Positions 41,881 through 51,715 of a stretch of DNA of 64,000 nucleotides are shown here, piece after piece. The notes under the pieces were generated by a model. That model had not been told where the DNA came from, did no database searches, and saw nothing but the letters and a program-made list of their open reading frames with translations. Position 1 is the stretch's first letter, and every line of letters starts with the position of its first letter. Origin of the DNA: Deltaproteobacteria bacterium (lineage in GTDB: Bacteria > Desulfobacterota > Syntrophia > Syntrophales > Smithellaceae); contig JAKLGV010000012.1 in the NCBI GenBank assembly GCA_022710585.1, positions 33,063 to 97,062 of the forward strand, written 5' to 3'. The position numbers were made by a program, and so were the translations under genes.

Positions 41881-42447
41881 ATGATGAAAAATGACATGAC
41901 CCGGAAAACACTTGTTGTTGTTTTAATACTGAGCGTGCTGGTTTTTGCCGGCTGCGCTTCGAAAAAATCTGTGGTGACCGGTGACACCGGCAAGGACCAG
42001 GGCGTCACCGCCGAAACCGACCAGCGCGGCGCGCAGGAGGATCAGGCCAGAGCGGACGCGGAGAAAGAGGCCTTGAATCAATCCGTTGATCTGGAAAAGA
42101 TGGCCCAGGTAAAATCTCCCGTCAGTGATATCAATTTTGATTTTGACAGTTCCGCCATCCGTCCCGACGCGCGCGCGATTCTTGAACGCAACGCGGATTA
42201 TTTTACGAAAAACAGAGCGTCTGCCATCGTGATTGAAGGACACTGCGATGAGCAGGGAACCGCCGAATATAACATGGCCCTGGGAGAGAGACGCGCGCAG
42301 GAAACAAAAAAATATCTTGTCAATCTGGGCGTCAACGAATCGCTTATGAAAACGGTGAGCTTCGGCGAAGAAAATCCTCTGGATCCCGCGTCCACCGAGG
42401 AAGCCTGGGCTAAAAACAGACGCGCCCACTTTGTTGTGAACCCCTGA
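41881..42447 (+). CDS. pal: Peptidoglycan-associated lipoprotein Pal
   Basis: A 188-residue outer-membrane lipoprotein. The lipobox VFAG-C marks the acylated cysteine near residue 25; a charged linker follows, then the OmpA-type peptidoglycan-binding domain: ISDINFDFDSSAIRPDARAILERNADYF, IVIEGHCDEQGTAEYNMALGERRAQETKKYLVNLG and WAKNRRAHFVV. It anchors the outer membrane to the wall and is the target of TolB. AGGAAAGGAG precedes the ATG. Confidence 0.95.
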   Translation: MMKNDMTRKTLVVVLILSVLVFAGCASKKSVVTGDTGKDQGVTAETDQRGAQEDQARADAEKEALNQSVDLEKMAQVKSPVSDINFDFDSSAIRPDARAILERNADYFTKNRASAIVIEGHCDEQGTAEYNMALGERRAQETKKYLVNLGVNESLMKTVSFGEENPLDPASTEEAWAKNRRAHFVVNP

Positions 42448-42468
42448 ATATGACCTGAGGTGAAAAAA

Positions 42469-43284
42469 TTGAAAAAGTATTTTCAAATTATTTTGCTGCT
42501 GGCTTTGATCTCGCTGGTCGGCTGCGCCACCACGGGAGATTTAAAAACGCTCCGTTCGGAATTAAACCAGAAAATGGATGACCGATATTCCGTTATCGAT
42601 TCCGATCTGGCTGTCTTGAAGAAAAACGTCGCGGAACTGGAAGCTGTGCGCAAAGGACAGGCCGGCGCGGCGGCTGATATTTCCGAATTGAGGGAAAATA
42701 TCCAGCAATTGCGAGGAGAAATCGAATCGCTCAGAAAAGATATGGCCGCCGGTTCCAAAAAGGAAGATCAGCGCCTGGATAACATCCTGCTCAAAATCAA
42801 TTTTATTGAAAACTTCCTGGAAATCGGCGGTAAAGCCGCCCCCGGCGATGCCGGCGACAAAACGGGACCGGCAAACGGAACATCCGGCACTCCTGATCCA
42901 TCCAAAACACAGGATAAGGAAAAAGCGTATTCATCCGCCTATAAGATGTTTCAGGATGGACATTACGATAAAGCCAGAAAAGCATTTCAGAGTTTCCTGG
43001 AAAAATATCCCGACAACGAGTATTCCGATAATGCCCAGTTCTGGATCGGGGAGTGCTATTTCTTTGAACAGAACTATGAAAAAGCCATTCTGGAATACGA
43101 AAAGGTGACCAAAAATTATCCGAACGGCAATAAGGTATCCTACGCGCTGCTCAAGCAGGGATTATCTTTTGGCAAACTGGGCGATAAAACCTCGGCCAAA
43201 TTGCTTCTGCAGCAGGTCATTAAGAATTATCCGAACACCAGCCAGGCGCGCATTGCCCGCTCCAGTTTGCAGGAAATGAAATAG
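42469..43284 (+). CDS. cpoB: Cell division coordinator CpoB (YbgF), lipoprotein form
   Basis: A 271-residue protein. TGAGGTG lies eight bases before TTG 42469, which then gives MKKYFQIILLL; GTG 42460 is an alternative that would overlap the ribosome binding site. The signal ends LVG-C, a lipobox, so this CpoB is probably lipidated, unlike the soluble periplasmic E. coli form. A coiled coil (residues ~25-120) is followed by a Pro/Gly linker and three TPR motifs (AYKMFQDGHYDKARKAFQSFLEKYPDNEYSDNAQFWIGE...). It coordinates wall synthesis with Tol-driven constriction. Confidence 0.9.
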   Translation: MKKYFQIILLLALISLVGCATTGDLKTLRSELNQKMDDRYSVIDSDLAVLKKNVAELEAVRKGQAGAAADISELRENIQQLRGEIESLRKDMAAGSKKEDQRLDNILLKINFIENFLEIGGKAAPGDAGDKTGPANGTSGTPDPSKTQDKEKAYSSAYKMFQDGHYDKARKAFQSFLEKYPDNEYSDNAQFWIGECYFFEQNYEKAILEYEKVTKNYPNGNKVSYALLKQGLSFGKLGDKTSAKLLLQQVIKNYPNTSQARIARSSLQEMK

Positions 43285-43305
43285 CCTTTGTTGAGATTCG
43301 GGAAG

Positions 43306-44109
43306 CTATTCCAGAGGAATTTCTTTGATACCGGCGGGAATATCCAGATGAAAGATGGATAAATCAGCCGGCTTTTCTATTTTCACGTCCGAATACGTCA
43401 CGGACAATGAGGCCGTGCCGTCGTTCAAGGTGATGATTATTTGCTGCGGCAAATCGCCGTTTGGGTCAACATAGAAGTATTGAACGCTGTAGAGTTCCCG
43501 GCCGGCCTCATCTTTGCGAATCATCTTTACCGGTTTGTTGTTGTTCATCCGGATGATTTGAGAAAGGCCCGATGGCGCTTTCATTTCCAAGTGCAGGACG
43601 CTGTCTTCCCGGAATTCCCGATAGGCAATATTCTTTTCCGGCAAAGATGGAGAGGCGCCCGTCAAAATCATCACCAGATCTTCGATAGCCATCGGCCAGG
43701 GCAGAAATTTTTTCAGATGGTCCGCTGTCGGTTGTCCGCTGTATAATTCTCCGCGGGAAGGAATCAGAATATTCATTTTTTCAGGTGACGCCGCCAGCAC
43801 AAAATCCGGCACGCCAATGACCGGCAGCAGCTCCATCCGCAGATAGCAGGGCCTTTTTAAAGCCAGAGCGGCTTTGAACGGATAAGAACGGCCGGACGTC
43901 GTGATCTCTATGTCCGCGAACGCGCTGACCTGTCCGTCCTGATGATCACCGTCTGTGAATGAGGTCGTGGTATCTGTTGAAACGCCGCCGTCGGCAATCA
44001 TCTGCTGCCTTAATCCGCAGGACGCAAGCGGAAAAGACAACAGACACAGAAGCGCCAGGGAAAATATTTTGGCCGCGAAGGATTTAATCAAGGAAGGGTA
44101 GGAAACCAT
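43306..44109 (-). CDS. LolB-like outer-membrane lipoprotein
   Basis: A 267-residue lipoprotein with lipobox PLAS-C. The mature part has the strand pattern of LolB/DUF4292 proteins, half-barrels that bind lipoprotein acyl chains: ADIEITTSGRSYPFKAALALKRPCYLRMELLPVIGVPDFVLAASPEKMNILIPSRGELYSG. It is divergent, so insertion of lipoproteins into the outer membrane is likely but not certain. It follows the TPR lipoprotein by nine bases at the end of a long minus-strand gene array. Confidence 0.72.
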   Translation of the reverse strand: MVSYPSLIKSFAAKIFSLALLCLLSFPLASCGLRQQMIADGGVSTDTTTSFTDGDHQDGQVSAFADIEITTSGRSYPFKAALALKRPCYLRMELLPVIGVPDFVLAASPEKMNILIPSRGELYSGQPTADHLKKFLPWPMAIEDLVMILTGASPSLPEKNIAYREFREDSVLHLEMKAPSGLSQIIRMNNNKPVKMIRKDEAGRELYSVQYFYVDPNGDLPQQIIITLNDGTASLSVTYSDVKIEKPADLSIFHLDIPAGIKEIPLE

Positions 44110-44118
44110 GATGCCTTG

Positions 44119-45855
44119 CTATTGCTTTTTCCCGGTAATGTTTTCCAGCTTCTTTTGCACGGATTCATTTTTAGGATCAATTTTCAGCACGCGCTCGTAC
44201 ATGGTCCGGGCTTCCTTCATCTTCTTTTGCCTGACATACAAATCGCCGACGTGTTCAATGACATCCGTTTCTTCCGGCAAAAGTTCGAGCGCCTGTTTTA
44301 AATATTTTTCCGCGTTGGATAATTTGTTTTTCTGGAAATAAACCCAGCCCAGACTGTCCAGCAGATAGCCGCTGCCCGGTTTAATCTCCAGGGCTCTCAA
44401 GATCATTTTTTCCGCTTCATCAAGATTGACGCCCCGCTCGGCATAACTGTAGCCGATAAAATTGAGGGTTTCGGCATGATTGGGATCGATGGTTAAAATA
44501 TTCTGCATGGTATCAAGGCTTTCGTCATAGCGTCTGGCTTTATCATAAAGGACTCCCAACGCATAGCGCAGATCGATATTTTGCGGCGCTCTTCTGATGC
44601 CTTCCTGGAGAATATTTTCCGCGGCGGAGACATCGTTGTTGTCCTCATAAAGCGCCGACAGGAAAAGATAGAGGGGGACCTGATCGGTTTTTTTCTTCAG
44701 CGCTCCCTGTATGAGGTCAATGGCCTCCTTCATTTTGCCTTCATTTTTATACAGGATCGCTGAGCGAATCTGAGAGCCGACATACAAATCGGATGTCGCC
44801 GCGATATCCTGATACTCTTCGATTGCGTTTGCATTGTCTCCTTTTTGCTCATAGGTGGTCGCCAGCAGGTAGCGCACCTTGTCGTCGGTAAGATTCTGCT
44901 GCAGAACGGTTTTGAATTCCTCGATCGCCTGATCCAGTTTATTCATGTCGTAGTACAATAACCCCAGCGCCACCCGGATATCCCGATTGTTGGAATCGAT
45001 CTTTAAAACCTCCCGGAATTCTTTTTCCGCTTCCTCATATTTTTTCTTTTTAATCAACAGCTCGCCTGTTCTGACCCGCAAATTGATCCTCCCAGGATCA
45101 ATGGCCAGATATTTTCGGTAAACCTCGATGGCTTTATCCAGCTTTTCCTGCTTTTCATAAAGAGCGGCCAGATCAAATAAAGCCATTTCAAAGTAAGGGT
45201 TCAACGACATGGCTTTTTTGAACATTTTTTCGGCTTCGCTCAAACGCTGCATTTTTTCCAGCACCTTGCCGTAATAATAGACTCCCATGATATTGTCGGG
45301 ATCGATTTTCAGCATCTTCTTGAATGTTTCTTCGGCCTTGCTGAATCGTTTTTCCTCGGCAAAGATGATCCCCAGGTAAAGATGGGCGATTAGATTTTTC
45401 GGGTCCAGTTCAATGACTTTTTTATGCTCTCTGACCGCTTTCGCGTATTCCTGAATATTGAGGTACAGGCCGCCCATGATTAAATGCAGATCCGCGTTTT
45501 CGGGATGTTTGTCCAGCGCTTCTTCTCCGCGGGCAATCGCGCTACTGATGTCGCCCTGTTCCGCGTAAAGGGAAATAAGTTCGATTGTCAGATAAGCGGA
45601 ATCGGAATCGGCGGCCACCGCCTGTTTCATTTCCTCCGTGGCCTCTGCCAGTTTTCCTTCATTGCGCAGCAGAACGCTTAAAGAATAATGATAAGACGCT
45701 TTGGAATGGACGCTTTCCGTGTTTTCCACGTCTTTATTCTGAAGACCGGCACAGCCGCTGAGCTGCATTACCGCAAAGATGAATGCCGGCAGTAAAACAG
45801 CCAAACGTTGTTTCATTGTCGTGGTGCGCATTGCTTTTTTGTCTTTATCCGTCAT
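44119..45855 (-). CDS. TPR-repeat lipoprotein
   Basis: A 578-residue lipoprotein. The signal ends LSG-C (about residue 35), then some 14 tetratricopeptide repeats with the usual W/G/A/P positions (for example AYLTIELISLYAEQGDISSAIARGEEALDKHPENADLHLIMGGLYLN). Similar proteins help assemble outer-membrane or exported complexes, but no specific partner is visible. Its ATG overlaps the TGA of the upstream YibQ-like gene by four bases. Confidence 0.88.
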   Translation of the reverse strand: MTDKDKKAMRTTTMKQRLAVLLPAFIFAVMQLSGCAGLQNKDVENTESVHSKASYHYSLSVLLRNEGKLAEATEEMKQAVAADSDSAYLTIELISLYAEQGDISSAIARGEEALDKHPENADLHLIMGGLYLNIQEYAKAVREHKKVIELDPKNLIAHLYLGIIFAEEKRFSKAEETFKKMLKIDPDNIMGVYYYGKVLEKMQRLSEAEKMFKKAMSLNPYFEMALFDLAALYEKQEKLDKAIEVYRKYLAIDPGRINLRVRTGELLIKKKKYEEAEKEFREVLKIDSNNRDIRVALGLLYYDMNKLDQAIEEFKTVLQQNLTDDKVRYLLATTYEQKGDNANAIEEYQDIAATSDLYVGSQIRSAILYKNEGKMKEAIDLIQGALKKKTDQVPLYLFLSALYEDNNDVSAAENILQEGIRRAPQNIDLRYALGVLYDKARRYDESLDTMQNILTIDPNHAETLNFIGYSYAERGVNLDEAEKMILRALEIKPGSGYLLDSLGWVYFQKNKLSNAEKYLKQALELLPEETDVIEHVGDLYVRQKKMKEARTMYERVLKIDPKNESVQKKLENITGKKQ

Positions 45856-46736
45856 CTCTGAATCACGACCCGCTGCCGTTCATTTTTTATCAGCCTGGAC
45901 ACCGGAACAATGGACACCCCCTGCCGGCGCATGCTTTTTGACGCGTCTCTGAGCGCACGCACCGTTTCCGGATAAGGATGTCCGATCATAATTTCCGCGG
46001 TCACCCCGTCGCCGCTGGCGACACTCATTAAATTCGCATAGATCTTATTATAATCACGATTATTATCAATGAAAATTTTACGTTCAGCAATTTTCAGGCC
46101 TGTTTTGCCGGCGGCGGCTGACGTTCTGGCATCGGCTGTCGTGCGCGAATCCACAAAAAACAGATTGCGCTTTTTCAGTTCTCTGAAAACCAGTGTCAGT
46201 TTTTGTTCATCCATCATAAATTTCGAACCCATATGGTTGTTCACGCCGGACACATAAGGCACGTCGGCAAAATTTTTTTTCAACTGCAGGAGAATCTCCT
46301 CATCGCTCATGTCCGTAAACAAGGCCCCGTCACCCGGTTTCTCCTGCGGATAGGACAGCGGCTCCATCGGCAGATGCAGCAGCGTTTCTTTTCCGGCCTG
46401 ATGAGCCATGACTGCCACCTCGCGCGAATGTTTTTGAAAGGGGACAATAGCAAACGTCAAAGCGGCGTCAACCTTCAGCAGTTCACGGGCGGCGTCTAAG
46501 TCATATCCAATATCATCAATGATAATCGCCATTTCCCGATGAGTACTTGGAACCGCATCTCTTTTTTTCGATTTCGCTTTGGTCTTAGCCGTTTCTTTTT
46601 TGAACTGTTTTTGAGTGGATGGCTTCTCTGTTGGCGTGGGCCGCTCCTTCTGAAACAATACATAAACGATGCCCGCGACCGATAAAACAATGCATAGAAG
46701 AATCGTCGCCGTAAAAAGTTTTTTCAATAACTTCAT
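45852..46736 (-). CDS. yibQ: Divergent polysaccharide deacetylase family protein (YibQ)
   Basis: A 294-residue protein with one N-terminal membrane helix, a Lys-rich linker and a divergent deacetylase domain: MAIIIDDIGYDLDAARELL (metal-site aspartates), LTFAIVPFQKHS, GKETLLHLPMEPLSYP, VSGVNNHMGSKFM, FFVDSRTTADAR and IMIGHPYPETVRAL. It probably acts on peptidoglycan or another glycan in the periplasm. The family usually sits next to envC/ctpA, as here (ctpA is just upstream), suggesting a role with wall hydrolases in cell separation. Confidence 0.9.
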   Translation of the reverse strand: MKLLKKLFTATILLCIVLSVAGIVYVLFQKERPTPTEKPSTQKQFKKETAKTKAKSKKRDAVPSTHREMAIIIDDIGYDLDAARELLKVDAALTFAIVPFQKHSREVAVMAHQAGKETLLHLPMEPLSYPQEKPGDGALFTDMSDEEILLQLKKNFADVPYVSGVNNHMGSKFMMDEQKLTLVFRELKKRNLFFVDSRTTADARTSAAAGKTGLKIAERKIFIDNNRDYNKIYANLMSVASGDGVTAEIMIGHPYPETVRALRDASKSMRRQGVSIVPVSRLIKNERQRVVIQR

Positions 46737-46761
46737 GGCTGATTTTGTTCTGCAACCGACC

Positions 46762-48084
46762 TTAATTTACATTAATTTTTTTCATGATGTCCCAGCTCTT
46801 CAGAATATCAACCGCGGTTTTGAGTTGATTGTCTTTCTGCAGATCAGAAAGGTCTTTGCCGTTCCGGCCCGTGATTTCTTCCATTTTGGTGCCGTCTTCT
46901 TTGGCCGGTTTGATATGGCCTTTGAGGTCTTTTTCTCTGAGCCTCTCTTCTTTGCCGACAACAATTTCCGTATCCTCCACAGGATTGATAAACGGTACGG
47001 TAATATCCGGCGTGATGCCTTCGGCCTGAATGGATCGTCCTTTCGGCGTATAATAGCGGGCTGTGGTTAATTTCAGAGCGGAGCCGCCTTCCAGCGGAAT
47101 GACGGTTTGAACGGAGGCTTTGCCGAACGTTTGCGTGCCCATAATCAAAGCCCGGCCGTTATCCTGCAGGGCGCCGGCAACAATTTCCGCCGCGCTGGCC
47201 GTGCCTTCATTGACCAGCACCACGATCGGACAGCCGATTTCGTTATTGTCATCCCGGGCTGTGGATTTTGATTCCATACTTTTCACCCGCCCGCGGGTGG
47301 AGACGATCGTGCCCTCTTTCAGAAAAACGTCAGAGACTTCGACGGCCTGCGTCAGCAGTCCGCCGGGATCATTTCGTAAATCCAGAACCAGTCCCTTCAG
47401 CGGATTATTTTTCTCGTTTAAATCTTTCAGGGCCTTGCGCAAGTCCTCCACCGTTCTCTCCTGAAAGGCGGCAATACGGATGTATCCGATACGGTCTTCC
47501 AGCTTTTTGAATTTCACGCTCTTAATCTGAATGACGGCGCGAGTTAAGGTAATATCTTTCGGCGCAGCCATGTTTTCTCTCAGAATGGAAATAGTCACCT
47601 TCGTATCTTTGGGGCCGCGCAGCTTCTGGACCGCCTCAACCGTTGTGATGTCTTTAGTCGATTTACCGTCAATTTTAAGAATCTGATCGCCCGGTTTGAT
47701 GCCGGCGTTAAAAGCGGGCGTATCTTCAATGGGAGACACGACGGTCAGAACCTCTTTGAGAATCATAATTTCGATCCCGATGCCGCCGAATTGTCCCTGG
47801 GTTTCCACCTCCAGTTCCTTGTATAAATCCGGCGTCATAAAAGCGCTGTGCGGATCCAGCGATCTTATCATTCCGTTGATGGCGCCCTGCATCAGCGGGG
47901 TAGTGTCCACTTCATCAACGTAATTTTTCCGGACCATATCGAGAACTTCGTTGAAGGTTTTGATGTCTTTGTAAAAATTTTTATCTTTGGCGGCGGCATT
48001 GCCGTCATTGCGAAGCCCCATCAGGGCCAGCGCGCCCAGCACAATCAGGATTGGCAGAAGAAATTTCGCGGCTGTTTTTTTCAT
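46762..48084 (-). CDS. ctpA: Carboxyl-terminal processing protease (S41, CtpA)
   Basis: A 440-residue periplasmic serine protease. It has an N-terminal signal/anchor, a PDZ domain (about residues 90-165, GGIGIEI..VVSPIEDTPAFNAGIKPGDQILKIDG) and the S41 core with VLVNEGTASAAEIVAGALQDN (catalytic serine about 297) and MGTQTFGKASVQT (catalytic lysine). It cleaves exported proteins at their C-termini, often wall hydrolases or their regulators. The start at 48084 is chosen over an ATG five codons upstream because GAGGAATCC precedes it. Confidence 0.94.
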   Translation of the reverse strand: MKKTAAKFLLPILIVLGALALMGLRNDGNAAAKDKNFYKDIKTFNEVLDMVRKNYVDEVDTTPLMQGAINGMIRSLDPHSAFMTPDLYKELEVETQGQFGGIGIEIMILKEVLTVVSPIEDTPAFNAGIKPGDQILKIDGKSTKDITTVEAVQKLRGPKDTKVTISILRENMAAPKDITLTRAVIQIKSVKFKKLEDRIGYIRIAAFQERTVEDLRKALKDLNEKNNPLKGLVLDLRNDPGGLLTQAVEVSDVFLKEGTIVSTRGRVKSMESKSTARDDNNEIGCPIVVLVNEGTASAAEIVAGALQDNGRALIMGTQTFGKASVQTVIPLEGGSALKLTTARYYTPKGRSIQAEGITPDITVPFINPVEDTEIVVGKEERLREKDLKGHIKPAKEDGTKMEEITGRNGKDLSDLQKDNQLKTAVDILKSWDIMKKINVN

Positions 48085-48195
48085 AGGATTCCTCTCCATA
48101 TGGAATACAGGATTGATTTGCTTATACCACTTTCTCTGAGATTTTCCATTTCTTTTAGATGACGCGGATGAAGCGGTTCGGTCACGAACTTCAAT

Positions 48196-49677
48196 TTATT
48201 CCACTGTCCAAGTGGTTCCGGCGGGAGAATCTTTCAGCACGATATTCATAGCCGCCAGTTCTTTTCTGAGTTCGTCCGCCCGGCTCCAGTCTTTATTCTG
48301 CCTGGCCGCCTGCCTTTGCCTGACCAGATCCTCAATAGCATCTATTTTCAGGCCTCTCTTGCGCAGCTCGGTTTCCTGATCGGCCATAAAAAAACTGTCG
48401 GGGTCGCCGTGGAAAACTCCCAGCACCTCGCCGAAGCGATCAAAAACCTTTTGGGCCTCCTCCAGAATGGCTGCTTTTTCCGGCGCGGGCATCTTTTTTT
48501 CTTCCACGATAAAGTTATTGGTCAGGCGAACCATTTCAAAAACATAGCCCAGCGCCTGAGCGGTATTGAAATCATCATCCATGGCTTCGTCAAACTTTTC
48601 CGCCAGTTTTGCAAACCGGCTGATATAGCTTTCGGCTTTTTCGGAAAGTCCGGACGACTCCTGACGGGCCTCCGCCGGAAATTGCATTCGGGCCTCTTTC
48701 AAAAGCTGCAAAGTCCGGTAGCCTCTGATCAGGGCCGTTCTGGCTTCGGTCAGCGATTCTTCCGAATAATCCACCGGACTGCGGTAATGGCTCTGCAGCA
48801 TAAACAGCCGCAAAATTTCCGGATGATAATTTTTCAGAATTTCCTGAACGGGAAAGATGTTGCCCAGCGACTTGGACATCTTCTCCGAATTGATTTTTAC
48901 AAAGCCGTTGTGCATCCAGTAGTTCGCCGGCGGTTTTCCGGTAGACGCCATCGATTGGGCGATTTCATTTTCATGATGCGGAAAAATCAAATCCTCGCCG
49001 CCGCCATGAATATCAAACGTCTCGCCCAGATAGCGCCCGCTCATGGCGGAGCATTCGATATGCCAGCCGGGGCGGCCTTTTCCCCAGGGGCTTTCCCAGA
49101 AGGGTTCGCCTTCCTTGCTGTTTTTCCACAGCGCAAAATCCAGGGGATTCTTTTTCTTGTCATTGACATCGACACGTGCGCCGGCCATCATTTCTTCCAG
49201 ATTGCGCCCGGACAGACCGCCGTAGGGTTTGAAATCGCGGATCGAAAAATACACGTCGCCGGCCACGCTGTAGGCATACCCTTTTTCTTCAAGGTTTTTA
49301 ATTAAAGTGATCATTTCAACCATGTGCTCTGTCGCCTTGGGAACCACCGTGGGCGTCTGCACACCCAGCGCCGCCATATCGTCATCGTGAGCTTGAATAT
49401 AGCGCTCCGATATCTCCCGGAAATCGACGCCCTCCCGGTTGGCGCGGTCGATAATCTTATCGTCGATATCCGTGAAGTTCTTGACATAGGTCACTTCATA
49501 TCCCCTGGAGCGCAGGTATCGCACCACGACATCGAAGACCACTGCCGCGCGGGCATGGCCGATGTGGCAGACATCATAGGCCGTAATGCCGCAGACGTAA
49601 ATGCCCACAGCGCCTTCTTTTATGGGTGTAAAGGTTTCCTTTGTTCTTGTTCTGGTATTGAATATTTTCTGAGACAT
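48196..49677 (-). CDS. cysS: Cysteinyl-tRNA synthetase
   Basis: A 493-residue class I aminoacyl-tRNA synthetase that charges tRNA-Cys. It has CGITAYDVCHIGHARAAVVFDVVVRYL (HIGH motif as HIGH), NFTDIDDKII, the zinc ligands in GWHIECSAMSGRYLGETFDIHGGGEDLIFPHHENEIAQS, and KMSKSLGN. The start at 49677 (MSQKIFNTRT) matches the family; an ATG seven codons upstream overlaps the argC stop as TGATG, so coupled initiation there is also possible. Confidence 0.96.
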   Translation of the reverse strand: MSQKIFNTRTRTKETFTPIKEGAVGIYVCGITAYDVCHIGHARAAVVFDVVVRYLRSRGYEVTYVKNFTDIDDKIIDRANREGVDFREISERYIQAHDDDMAALGVQTPTVVPKATEHMVEMITLIKNLEEKGYAYSVAGDVYFSIRDFKPYGGLSGRNLEEMMAGARVDVNDKKKNPLDFALWKNSKEGEPFWESPWGKGRPGWHIECSAMSGRYLGETFDIHGGGEDLIFPHHENEIAQSMASTGKPPANYWMHNGFVKINSEKMSKSLGNIFPVQEILKNYHPEILRLFMLQSHYRSPVDYSEESLTEARTALIRGYRTLQLLKEARMQFPAEARQESSGLSEKAESYISRFAKLAEKFDEAMDDDFNTAQALGYVFEMVRLTNNFIVEEKKMPAPEKAAILEEAQKVFDRFGEVLGVFHGDPDSFFMADQETELRKRGLKIDAIEDLVRQRQAARQNKDWSRADELRKELAAMNIVLKDSPAGTTWTVE

Positions 49678-49697
49678 AGTTCTTTCACCTTTATTCA

Positions 49698-50735
49698 TCA
49701 GGGATAGAGCGGCGGAATGGCCAGCCCGCTATCTTCTTTGAATCCGCACATGATGTTCATATTCTGCACGGCTTGTCCGGCGGCGCCTTTAATCAAATTA
49801 TCAATGGCCGCCATGATAATCACCCGATTCGTCCGCGGATCAACCGCCACGCCGATATCACAGTAATTCGATCCGCAGACCGATGAAATGTTGGGATAGA
49901 TACCGGCAGGACAAATCCGGACAAATTTTTCATTCGCGTAAAAAGCACTGTAGAGTGAATGCAAGTCCGCCAAAGAAATATCTTTCTTCAATTGCGCGTA
50001 AATCGTGCTCAGGATTCCCCGCTTCACCGGCAGCAGATGCGGCGTAAAGGATACGGCAAACTTCCTGCCGGCCAGAGCGTTCAATTCCTGTTCGATTTCC
50101 GGCAGATGACGATGCTTGCCAACTTTGTAAGCTTTGAAACCGCCGTCCACTTCGCAAAACAGCGAACCGGTCAGCGGTTCCCGTCCCGCCCCGCTGACGC
50201 CGGAAGCCGAATCCGCGATAATCGTGGAAACATCCAGGATCTTCTTTTTCAGCGCGGGAGCAAGCCCCAGAATAATGCTTGTCGGATAGCAGCCGGGATT
50301 GGCTATGAATTTTGTTTTCTTGATTTTTGCCCGGTAAAGTTCAGGGATACCATAAACGGCATTTTTTATAAACTTAGCGCTCGAGTGCTTCCCATACCAT
50401 GATTCATAGGTTTTTAAATCCCTCAGGCGGTAATCCGCGCTTAAGTCAATGACCTTCTTGCCGGCCCTGAAAAATTCCGGCGCAATATCCATGGAAATTC
50501 CGTGAGGCAGGGCCAGAAAAACAACGTCGCAGAGACGGCAGATTTCCGCCGGTGTCGCATTTTGATATTGTAACGAGGTGAAGTCCCGCAGAGCGGGAAA
50601 CACTTCCGCCACGGACTGTCCGGCAAATCGCCTTGATGTCACAGCAACCAACTGAACTTCCGGATGACACGACAGGATTCTCGTCAGTTCCTGACCTGTG
50701 TAGCCGCTGGCGCCGAAAATTGCTGCCTTGATCAT
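49698..50735 (-). CDS. argC: N-acetyl-gamma-glutamyl-phosphate reductase
   Basis: A 345-residue arginine-biosynthesis enzyme reducing N-acetylglutamyl phosphate to the semialdehyde with NADPH. It shows the Rossmann start IFGASGYTGQELTRIL, DLSADYRLRD, the active-site NPGCYPTSIILGLAP, and SGVSGAGREP with HRHLPEIEQEL. Normal length. It follows the rplM-rpsI terminator and runs into cysS. Confidence 0.96.
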   Translation of the reverse strand: MIKAAIFGASGYTGQELTRILSCHPEVQLVAVTSRRFAGQSVAEVFPALRDFTSLQYQNATPAEICRLCDVVFLALPHGISMDIAPEFFRAGKKVIDLSADYRLRDLKTYESWYGKHSSAKFIKNAVYGIPELYRAKIKKTKFIANPGCYPTSIILGLAPALKKKILDVSTIIADSASGVSGAGREPLTGSLFCEVDGGFKAYKVGKHRHLPEIEQELNALAGRKFAVSFTPHLLPVKRGILSTIYAQLKKDISLADLHSLYSAFYANEKFVRICPAGIYPNISSVCGSNYCDIGVAVDPRTNRVIIMAAIDNLIKGAAGQAVQNMNIMCGFKEDSGLAIPPLYP

Positions 50736-50747
50736 AAGAAATCTCCC

Positions 50748-50774
50748 AAAAAAAAGGGAGGCCGGAAGCCCCCC
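50748..50774 (-). terminator. Terminator after rplM-rpsI
   Basis: On the minus strand GGGGGGC-TTCCG-GCCTCCC (7 bp with one G-T) and then eight T residues, 10-35 bases after the rpsI stop. Confidence 0.88.
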
Positions 50775-50783
50775 TGTTGGATT

Positions 50784-51176
50784 TTATCGTTTGGAGAATT
50801 GGAATCTCTTCCTTGCTCCGGGCTGACCGTATTTCTTTCGTTCTTTAACCCGGGCATCTCTGGTTAAAAAACCGGCCTTTTTCAGGACCGAGCGCAACTC
50901 GGCGTCGTACTCCAGCAGCGCTTTGGAAATTCCGTGTTTCACGGCTCCGGCCTGACCGGCCGCTCCTCCGCCGTTCACATTGATATACAGATCAAACTGA
51001 TCTTTTTTGCCTGTGATTTCGAGAGGCTGTTTGATGATCATCTTCAAACTGGGACGAGTAAAATAATCATCAAAAGTCCTTTTGTTGACGACAAAATTAC
51101 CGCTGCCGGCCTTCATGTAAACACGGGCGATAGCGCTTTTTCTTTTACCTGTTGCATAATATCTTTGTTCCGCCAT
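50784..51176 (-). CDS. rpsI: Ribosomal protein uS9
   Basis: A 130-residue small-subunit protein: [45 protein letters not shown] and the C-terminal tail [26 protein letters not shown] that reaches the P-site tRNA. It follows rplM as in most bacteria. Confidence 0.98.
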   Translation of the reverse strand: MAEQRYYATGKRKSAIARVYMKAGSGNFVVNKRTFDDYFTRPSLKMIIKQPLEITGKKDQFDLYINVNGGGAAGQAGAVKHGISKALLEYDAELRSVLKKAGFLTRDARVKERKKYGQPGARKRFQFSKR

Positions 51177-51211
51177 GATTTCTCCAGTAATCTAGTTTCT
51201 TATCTATTCCA

Positions 51212-51640
51212 TTAAATGGATAATTTTTCCGGACACTGCGCTTCATGAATATGAGCATTGCCCGCATAAACTTTCAGTTTTTTCAACATCTTGCGTCCCA
51301 GATTGTTCTTGGGCAGCATTCCCTGGACGGCTATCTTTATTAAATTTTCCGGTTTCTCCGCCAGCATTTTGCCGGCCGCCGTTTCACGCAAGCCGCCCGG
51401 ATAGCCGGAATAAGAATAATAAATTTTATCGGTTAGCTTCTTGCCGGTCATGACGATTTTTTCAGCATTCACAACGATAATAAAATCCCCTGTATCCACA
51501 TGGGGTGTATAAATCGCTTTGTGTTTGCCTCTCAACCGGCTCGCGATTTCGCTGGCGAATCTTCCCAAAACTTTGCCGGAAGCGTCCGCGATGTACCACT
51601 TTTTGTCTGTCGTTTCGGCTTTTGCCATATATGTTTTCAT
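51212..51640 (-). CDS. rplM: Ribosomal protein uL13
   Basis: A 142-residue large-subunit protein: [50 protein letters not shown], and [23 protein letters not shown]. The start at 51640 (MKTYMAKAE) has GGTGG upstream; an earlier ATG would add five residues not found in the family. First gene of the rplM-rpsI operon. Confidence 0.98.
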   Translation of the reverse strand: MKTYMAKAETTDKKWYIADASGKVLGRFASEIASRLRGKHKAIYTPHVDTGDFIIVVNAEKIVMTGKKLTDKIYYSYSGYPGGLRETAAGKMLAEKPENLIKIAVQGMLPKNNLGRKMLKKLKVYAGNAHIHEAQCPEKLSI

Positions 51641-51674
51641 AAAACCACCATACAATTGAGAAATTTAAAGGCGA

Positions 51675-51703
51675 ACCTTATGCAATCTTCATTTTCTTGT
51701 CAA
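51675..51703 (-). promoter_or_regulatory. Candidate promoter of rplM-rpsI
   Basis: Minus strand TTGACA (51703-51698), a 17-bp spacer, TAAGGT (51680-51675; a weak -10 by match but well placed). Confidence 0.45.
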
Positions 51704-51715
51704 GTAAAATGTTTG

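Noticed and set aside
48316..49305. A 329-codon plus-strand frame across cysS
   Set aside because: Antisense of cysteinyl-tRNA synthetase; the sequence is a mirror of its GC-rich codons.
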